A DNA stretch of 64,000 bases from Dicaeum eximium. Its lineage: Eukaryota; Chordata; Aves; Passeriformes; Dicaeidae. Both the position numbers and the translations under genes were made by a program. A model generated the notes under the pieces. That model worked only from the letters and a program-made list of their open reading frames with translations. It was not told the origin of the DNA and made no database searches. Location: the NCBI GenBank assembly GCA_013396995.1, contig VWZP01002845.1, positions 4,752,084-4,816,083 on the forward strand, read 5' to 3'. Every line of letters starts with the position of its first letter. Positions within the stretch are counted from its first letter, which is position 1. Below are positions 59,601-64,000 of the stretch, in pieces.

Positions 59601-62455
59601 TCAAAGAAACTGCTGGTGTGGTCCAACACTCTTTATTACATACAACACTCTCTTTCTACAGCTAAACATGTCTGTTGGGACCACTTGCATTGGTGCTTTT
59701 CCCAGCTTTGGAAAGAGAAGAGAAAGTGTGTGAGCAAGACAAGAGAGCCATAGACATGGGCGTACTTGCATGCAAAACACTGGTCCTTGGGCTGTTTTGA
59801 AGACTCAGTCCTGTCCCCACTGCCTAGGAGCACATTAACAACAGAATTTAGGTCCAAATCTGAGAAAAGTCTATGTTTTCAACATTATTTTGCTGTGATG
59901 TAAGGAGAGAGAGAAATTGGACACAAATGACTATCAGCCCAAAAGGGGCTCCCTAGTATCAAAATAGGATTGGGCTCTCTGCTAAACAATTGTGGAACTG
60001 CTAGCTGACAAATCAACCCCAGACTTCTCCAGAATAAGGCTGCACCTTTTTCTTGAATGAATGTTTTTCCTTTGCCAAACTGCAGCTCCATTCAGACCTC
60101 AACCATTTTGCCTGCGGGGTTCTCAGAAACAGATACACCCAACTGTTATTATTTCTATAATGTGAAAAGTTGATTTATTTTTTCCCATGCTGACCTAACT
60201 CAAAGCCAGCCAACTCAGTTTTGCTCAAGCTTTCAGACAATAATGCCACCTCAGAAAATGTCTACAGATTGTATTTTCGAGTGACACTCAAGAACTCGTA
60301 AGCCTGAGTCTGTGTTGCAAGACAAATGCCTGCTCACTTACACAACTGCTGGAGTAGTCCCAGATTGCCCCAATGTGTGGAGGCTCTCAACTTAAGCACT
60401 GAGTGTAAGAGTGCAGCATCCTCAGTGCTCCCTGGAAGTCTCAGAGGAGACAGGTGAGTAACTCAAGCAGAAATTGGTGCTTTAAAAAGTCTTCATGAAG
60501 TGCTCAGCTGCCTGCATGCACTAAAAACAGAGCCTAAAGCAGCCATTCTCCTAAAGGAGGTGCCACATCTGCATGGATCTGGAACAAACCTACATCTAAT
60601 CCTGCCCAAACCTGAAGGTGCTTAAAATCTCCAGGTGTATTATTTTTCACCTCCAGGCACTCAGAGGAGCATTACTGCACTGCCCAGCTGGCCTGATAAA
60701 AACAGAGGAGCTGGGAACATGAGGTGCAGCTGTGCTTGGCCAGGACTTGGAGAGGATGCTATTAAATAAAGACACCTGAGTTGTTCAATTTAGGAGGCAT
60801 TTTCAGGACAGATCCAATATACACCAACAGCAGGACAGTCATCTCAAAGCTCAGTTGCAGCAGCTGTTCTCATTTAAAACATATCCAGAGGAGATAAAGG
60901 AGACATGCCCAAGAGTCCAGGGTTTTTCCAGCAAATTGTGAATGTGGCATGTGATGAAAAATCTCTCCCCAGTGGACAATGCACAGACAAAGCTGAACTG
61001 ACAATGCTCTGCCTTTTTTTATTTCCCTCAGATTTAAACAAGGATACTCCACAGCCAGCTCAAAAAAAAACAAAAACAAAAACAAAAATAAATCAAAAAA
61101 CCAGCAAAACACCACCAAACTAAAAAAAACCCCCTAAAACCCCCAACAAAACAAAACAAAAAAAACCCCAAACAACCAAAAGCCAACCAAACAAAAAAAC
61201 CAACCAAACTAAACACCAAAAAACCAAACCAAACCAAACCAAACCAAAAAACCCACCCAAAAAACCCCAAAAAATCCTAAACCCACCCAAAAGTGTTTAG
61301 AAATACCTAACAAGTCCTGAAATACAGAAATGTCTAGTCTAAAGAAAAATAGAGGGGGAAGATCTCTTGGGAAGATATTTAAAATATTTAGGACATTTTA
61401 AAAACTCCTTGTTTTTTCAGTTCAGTGAATCTTCCTCAGAGCCCAGCTACATTTCCTAGATCACTAAAGAGCTTTTGAAACAAGCACCACCTTCAAGTTT
61501 TTCATGGTTATTTTGGTTGTCTTAAAATGTATTCATTTTGACTTGAGGGAACAAAGAAGGTTCTCTAATCAACAGCAGCATTTTCCATATGTTCTCTATA
61601 CCTGCTCCGTGTAATCTTCCACATGCTGAGATAATGTTATCCTAACATCTTCAGGAACTGGCAACCCTGTGACAGGGACACCCTGCCTGATTCATGGCCA
61701 ACAGGAAGAGTAGATAATTATTGAGGGAAATCGAATAATTTCCTTCATCTAACAGCTTTGGCTGTTAGTATCTAGCTCACAAGTATTAATATCTCAATTA
61801 CACTTTCCATTCCAGCTCCAGCAATCAGAGACTGGGGCTTCTAAGTTTCTGCATCTCCTTTACTCCTAAAAACCCCTGTGAGTGACAAATACTTCATTAA
61901 AAATTCTTCATTTTCCAAGTTCCTGAACCCCTTTTTTCAAATATATGGCATCAAATTATTCAATTTATCAGATTGGATGACATCTACACTTTACACACAA
62001 TTTCTTTGGTCACCCAATCCCCAAGCTTGGTGACTTAAAAGAGGTGCCAGATTTCCTTTGTCATTGCAGTTTTCATTCCTATAATTCCATGGAACGTAAA
62101 TTCCCTTCTCATAATAATCATTGTAAAGAAATTACACGCTTTGGTCCCAAGAACAAATTTCCAGTGACCATGGAATAAATTTGGGCAAGTGACAGGTATA
62201 AAGGCAAAGAATCTTTTCAATGGCAAGAAGCACCCACTACACTTACCTGCCTGAAAAAGTACTGTGTTGTTATAGCAAAGACATCAAAGCCACAGCTGGC
62301 CCTTTTAAGCTCATCTTGGATATTGATTAATTGCCTGGACTGCTCCTCACACTTCTCCTTCAGTTTCTGAATGGACTGCTTTTCAGTGTCACGCCCCTCT
62401 CCTGGTTTGGGGGAGAATCCATTCTTTGGGGTGCTTGGCCTTTGCTTGGGATGTC
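17733..62455 (-). CDS. MTUS2: MTUS2 (TIP150/CAZIP) C-terminal coiled-coil region, nine exons
   Basis: MTUS2 is a microtubule plus-end protein that binds EB1 and recruits the depolymerase MCAK (established for TIP150). Nine exons on the minus strand (62455-62247, 36960-36894, 31250-31036, 27434-27329, 25578-25505, 24014-23916, 23573-23454, 21083-20986, 17949-17733) join in consistent phase into about 400 codons plus TGA. After a basic/Pro-rich linker the protein is almost continuous coiled coil, with heptad-rich Glu/Lys/Leu/Gln sequence, and ends in a Ser-Pro tail. RQLSEENANLQEYVEKE and LSRTNEELLWKLQ agree with human MTUS2 better than MTUS1. The N-terminal part lies beyond the window. Confidence 0.93.
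17950..20985 (-). other. MTUS2 intron
   Basis: A 3.0-kb intron. The 19400-20100 part is fairly GC-rich and opens overlapping frames on both strands, none with recognisable homology. No repeat element is identified. Confidence 0.8.
20986..21083 (-). CDS. MTUS2: MTUS2 coiled-coil exon VEKNLKLEEKITMLQQQNEE
   Basis: A 98-base exon with acceptor ttttttgcag and donor ACAAG|gtttg. It encodes VEKNLKLEEKITMLQQQNEE then LRARIEQNTVIT and the first two bases of Arg. It joins in frame to the terminal exon (VITRQLSEEN). Confidence 0.95.
21084..23453 (-). other. MTUS2 intron
   Basis: A 2.37-kb intron with a short GAG run near 21330. No repeat family or RNA gene is recognised. Confidence 0.8.
23454..23573 (-). 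CDS. MTUS2: MTUS2 coiled-coil exon APYLHLEKDLKSLKHVLEMK
   Basis: A 120-base exon with acceptor tttcctag and donor AAACAG|gtgag. It encodes exactly 40 residues in phase 0: IVRAPYLHLEKDLKSLKHVL then EMKNLQIHQQEKMIMELEKQ. Being 120 bases in phase 0, it could be skipped without a frame change. Confidence 0.95.
23574..23915 (-). other. MTUS2 short intron
   Basis: A 342-base intron, the shortest MTUS2 intron in the window. Nothing is seen in it. Confidence 0.85.
23916..24014 (-). CDS. MTUS2: MTUS2 coiled-coil exon DQIDTLTFQNQSLKAKADRF
   Basis: A 99-base phase-0 exon of 33 residues: DQIDTLTFQNQSLKAKADRF then EEALKKNTEEQLK. The acceptor follows a run of C residues (ccccccag) and the donor is CTGAAG|gtaga. 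The conserved FEEAL.KNTEEQL motif is diagnostic for MTUS proteins. Confidence 0.95.
24015..25504 (-). other. MTUS2 intron
   Basis: A 1.49-kb intron. It holds a moderately GC-rich patch at about 24780-25150 and a short ACC/ACA-rich patch near 25430-25470 (accattaccaccattac). No gene signal is seen. Confidence 0.8.
25505..25578 (-). CDS. MTUS2: MTUS2 coiled-coil exon LNTAHKLEKAQLEETFEKLR
   Basis: A 74-base exon with acceptor tatttccag and donor CTCCAG|gttag. It completes a Glu codon and encodes LNTAHKLEKAQLEETFEKLR then LSLQ, leading into DQIDTLTF in the next exon. Confidence 0.95.
25579..27328 (-). other. MTUS2 intron
   Basis: A 1.75-kb intron with a small CpG-containing patch at about 26260-26430. 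Nothing else is recognised. Confidence 0.8.
27329..27434 (-). CDS. MTUS2: MTUS2 coiled-coil exon VEDLTAVHEAAMSQLENNHI
   Basis: A 106-base exon with acceptor tggaacag and donor TTCAAG|gtaag. It encodes VEDLTAVHEAAMSQLENNHI then VAITELQDENDCKIQ and one base of Glu. The VEDLTA..DAA..E.ENNH pattern matches human MTUS2. Confidence 0.95.
27435..31035 (-). other. MTUS2 intron
   Basis: A 3.6-kb A/T-rich intron. I see no recognisable repeat, RNA or coding signal. Confidence 0.8.
31036..31250 (-). CDS. MTUS2: MTUS2 long coiled-coil exon, Gln/Glu/Arg rich
   Basis: A 215-base exon with acceptor gtctcctcag and donor GATCAG|gtcag. It encodes DLNTARWKKLLSEKEELERR, FQEEGKQLRRQQQEEMQALE, QRLQEEYNAKKESLQEQHRL and QLEQAKLQHQDQ. 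It is GC-rich, and its repetitive CAG/GAG codons open long Leu/Ser-rich frames on the opposite strand, which are shadows. The EKEELERRF start matches the family; the front part differs from mammals. Confidence 0.93.
31251..36893 (-). other. MTUS2 intron
   Basis: A 5.6-kb intron. The only repeat I can support is the AT-rich microsatellite at 35731-35776. Other open frames are short and unrecognised. Confidence 0.8.
35731..35776 (+). repeat. AT-rich microsatellite
   Basis: Imperfect tandem tataatata/aatata units over about 46 bases. Confidence 0.9.
36894..36960 (-). CDS. MTUS2: MTUS2 exon NENALVKITELGVELAKIRE
   Basis: A 67-base exon with acceptor ccttaaacag and donor GTTG|gtaag. It encodes NENALVKITELGVELAKIRE then EV and one base of Asp. 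The NE.ALVK..EL..ELA.IR.EV pattern matches human MTUS2. It starts in phase 0, so an alternative first exon ending on a full codon could splice to it. Confidence 0.93.
38580..38637 (+). repeat. Poly-A tract with an ambiguous base
   Basis: Nearly 60 consecutive A residues with one N near 38597, followed by gaagtcc. The tract is framed by the inverted pair GGACTTCTTTTT (38544-38555) and AAAAAGAAGTCC (38633-38644). The N shows that the true length or sequence was not resolved in the assembly. Confidence 0.95.
41221..41352 (+). mobile_element. CR1 LINE 3'-tail fragment
   Basis: The stretch ggctggatggggcactgagc, then aacctgatctcattgaagatgtccctgctcat and gactagatgacctttgaagg ending ttccaacccaaactgttctg is a sense-strand CR1 tail of about 130 bases. 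It is heavily 5'-truncated. Confidence 0.88.
43000..44075. promoter_or_regulatory. CpG island inside the MTUS2 intron (candidate internal promoter)
   Basis: About 1 kb of very GC- and CpG-rich sequence lies within an A/T-rich intron. It holds two copies of GGGGCGGGCGGCTGC (43442-43456 and 43603-43617), each with an Sp1-type GC box, an E-box CACGTG at 43213-43218, and the 10-base tandem repeat at 43891-43940. Long open frames on both strands (268 codons on + at 43321-44127; 216 and 164 codons on -) are expected in stop-poor GC-rich DNA and are not called genes. MTUS1 uses internal promoters to make short coiled-coil isoforms, so the same is plausible for MTUS2 on the minus strand. A divergent noncoding transcript on + is also possible. 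Confidence 0.7.
43891..43940 (+). repeat. Five tandem copies of GCGGCTCTGC
   Basis: Five exact 10-base units sit within the CpG island. Because the unit is not a multiple of three, any frame through it cycles, so it does not look like coding repeat sequence. Confidence 0.97.
61061..61292 (+). repeat. A/C-only low-complexity tract with CCAAA units
   Basis: About 230 bases are almost entirely A and C, with caaaaa runs, several ccaaa units (about 61221-61245) and ccccaaa groups. The minus strand is therefore a T/G-rich tract with regularly spaced GG and GGGG groups. The 78-residue minus-strand frame rich in Phe, Gly and Trp is an artefact of this composition. Confidence 0.95.
62247..62455 (-). 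CDS. MTUS2: MTUS2 exon: basic Pro-rich linker and CGFDVFAITTQYFFRQ
   Basis: A 209-base exon with acceptor ctcctttgtag and donor AGGCAG|gtaag. It encodes HPKQRPSTPKNGFSPKPGEG, then RDTEKQSIQKLKEKCEEQSR, QLINIQDELKRASCGFDVFA and ITTQYFFRQ. The conserved KLKE.CE.Q.RQL...ELKRA.CGFD..A..TQ.FFR signature identifies MTUS2. A 25-kb intron separates it from the next exon. Confidence 0.93.
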
Positions 62456-64000
62456 CTACAAAGGAGAGAAGAAAAGACCATCCAGGTCACTTAGTTTACA
62501 TGTACAGACATGACCTTTATGTGTTTCTGTGCCCTTTGGGACTCATCCCTACAAAAGAAATAAAGGTCTGTAGTGCTCACACAGAACTTCCAGTCTTAAA
62601 AAAAAAAAAAGAAAAAAAGCAAAAGCACAGTGAAATATGTTTCTTTAGGGCACTTCCAGGTCAGGATTCACCTCATGGATGATGTGGAAAACAGCTAGAT
62701 GACATTTCTACTCTACAAATGGTTTCTTTGTTCACATGAACCCCCAGCTTCAGAGCTTCAGCTTGACAGAGGTGCCAGTTTCCTTTGCCTTTGCAGATTT
62801 CATTTTGCCTCCACACAGGACAATGTGGGGCTGGAGCTGTCCCTCCCTCAATGCAAACACAGCATGGATTGCTTGCTGTTGGGATATCACTATTAATTTT
62901 TATCTACAAGAGTGCAGTCTACCTTGAGAGCTCCCCTTGCTCTCACCTTTACAACATGTCTAAAATTGCAGCACTTAGCAGATGTGTACTGAAATGCCAC
63001 CAAGTGCCACACAATGCACAAGAGTTACATCACTGGCTCTGCATGGCTGCTCTCTTGGCATCATTGGTCACACCAGAATCCCTACATGATTTGCCTGCAG
63101 AAATAGGCCCAGACAGGCTCTGGCTCCTCTGCTGTACTCCAAGTTGGCTTGGAGCAAGCTTGATGCTGTACAAAGAGGTGAAAGCACTGGTGTAGCTTGT
63201 GTTTAGGGTATCAGTGCAAATACAGTGTCATATTCATATCAATGACACCAGAACTAAAGCTTACTCATGATAAGCCACTTCAGGGCAGTGGGGCTTTTTT
63301 TCCTAAGTTCACATCCTGGTTGAGTCAACTGTCCCTTTCACTTATGAGGATGAAGCAAGCAGGGGCAGCATTCTGGTAGTATCAGGCTGCTCAAGCCACT
63401 CCTTGGAGAATCTGTTCTGTCTTTACCTTCTTTGCTTTCTGACAACTCTCCTCTGCAAACGTTTATGGTCAGCTGGGCATCACCTTTGCACAGCTTAGTG
63501 ATTTTTTTTTTCCTACCCTCAGTCTTTTTTGCTACCCCTCAGCTGATGCTCTTTAGCTCATTCCTGAGTACTGGCCAGGAGCCTCCAGTCTTTAACAGAT
63601 CCTCCCATTATTCACCAGTTTTTACCCTAAAGTCAGTAAGAAAGAGGGAGAAAATATAGGTCAGACACCTTTGTCCCATGTGTTACTAGAGATGGTGGAC
63701 GTGGGTCTGGAACATTTCTGTGTTAGTAGAAAAGGTCGTGTGTGCAAGAATATGAAAAAAGGGGACAGTTTGTGGTTTTATAGTCTCATAGTATACAGTC
63801 CCTGAAAAACAATACAGAAACCATGTCTACAACCAGTGTAATAGGAGGCAGTCTTCTCCCATGGATACTACCTATCACTTTCCTAAAAAGCCAAAAAATC
63901 ATTCCACAGAGATGCCTCTGATGGTATGAATCTGAGCCAATTTGTAAAGTAGAGCATTACAAATTCCAGAGGTAATTTTGTCATATGTGCTTTAGATCTT
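62456..64000 (-). other. MTUS2 intron upstream of the first visible exon
   Basis: This is intronic sequence on the 5' side of the 62247-62455 exon. I do not find the preceding MTUS2 exon here. The 136-residue frame on the + strand at 62785-63195 resembles nothing I recognise. Confidence 0.7.

Larger units (their letters stand above)
36961..62246 (-). other. Large MTUS2 intron (25.3 kb)
   Basis: By far the largest intron here, as the other MTUS2 introns are 0.3-5.6 kb. It holds the poly-A tract with an N, a CR1 tail, a 1-kb CpG island and an A/C-rich tract, listed separately. The rest (about 37.0-38.5, 38.7-41.2, 41.4-42.9, 44.1-61.0 and 61.3-62.2 kb) shows no exon, RNA gene or repeat family I can name. 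Open frames at 39160-39855 and 58196-58777 are unrecognised. Confidence 0.75.

Noticed and set aside
61034..61270. Phe/Gly/Trp-rich minus-strand frame
   Set aside because: It is a product of the A/C-only low-complexity tract.
17733..62455. Assignment to MTUS1
   Set aside because: RQLSEENANLQEYVEKE, the SP.K tail and CGFD..A..TQ.FFR agree with MTUS2 better than with MTUS1.

Overview
The window is vertebrate nuclear DNA, almost certainly from a bird. Coding sequence is split into short exons with GT-AG introns. The recognisable interspersed repeats are mainly CR1 LINE pieces, repeat density is low, and there are no Alu-like or L1-like elements. The species cannot be named from the sequence.

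Two convergent genes explain essentially all convincing coding sequence. From 1797 to 10077 on the + strand lie the last seven coding exons of SLC7A1 (CAT-1), a plasma-membrane arginine/lysine/ornithine transporter. They join in frame into 347 codons plus a stop. From 62455 down to 17733 on the - strand lie the last nine coding exons of MTUS2 (TIP150/CAZIP), a coiled-coil microtubule plus-end protein. They join in frame into about 400 codons plus a stop. The earlier exons of both genes lie outside the window. The tail-to-tail SLC7A1/MTUS2 order is the one on human chromosome 13q12. No functional link between the two genes is implied; they share only their 3' borderland.

Layout. 1-1796: SLC7A1 intron with a decayed second copy of the 2785-2924 exon, split by an LTR-like insertion. 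1797-10077: SLC7A1 exons and introns, with one CR1 piece and a coding-looking antisense frame. 10078 to about 13110: probable SLC7A1 3' UTR, with a CR1 piece and a strong miR-122 match. About 13111-17732: tail-to-tail gap, mostly filled by a 1.2-kb CR1. 17733-36960: eight MTUS2 exons. 36961-62246: a 25-kb MTUS2 intron with a 1-kb CpG island (about 43.0-44.1 kb), a poly-A run containing an N, a CR1 tail and an A/C-rich tract. 62247-62455: the ninth MTUS2 exon. 62456-64000: intron.

I found no tRNA, rRNA, CRISPR array or bacterial-type system. The most interesting signals are the duplicated SLC7A1 exon, because the homologous exon in SLC7A2 is the alternatively spliced affinity exon; the miR-122 match in the probable CAT-1 3' UTR; and the intronic CpG island as a candidate internal MTUS2 promoter.
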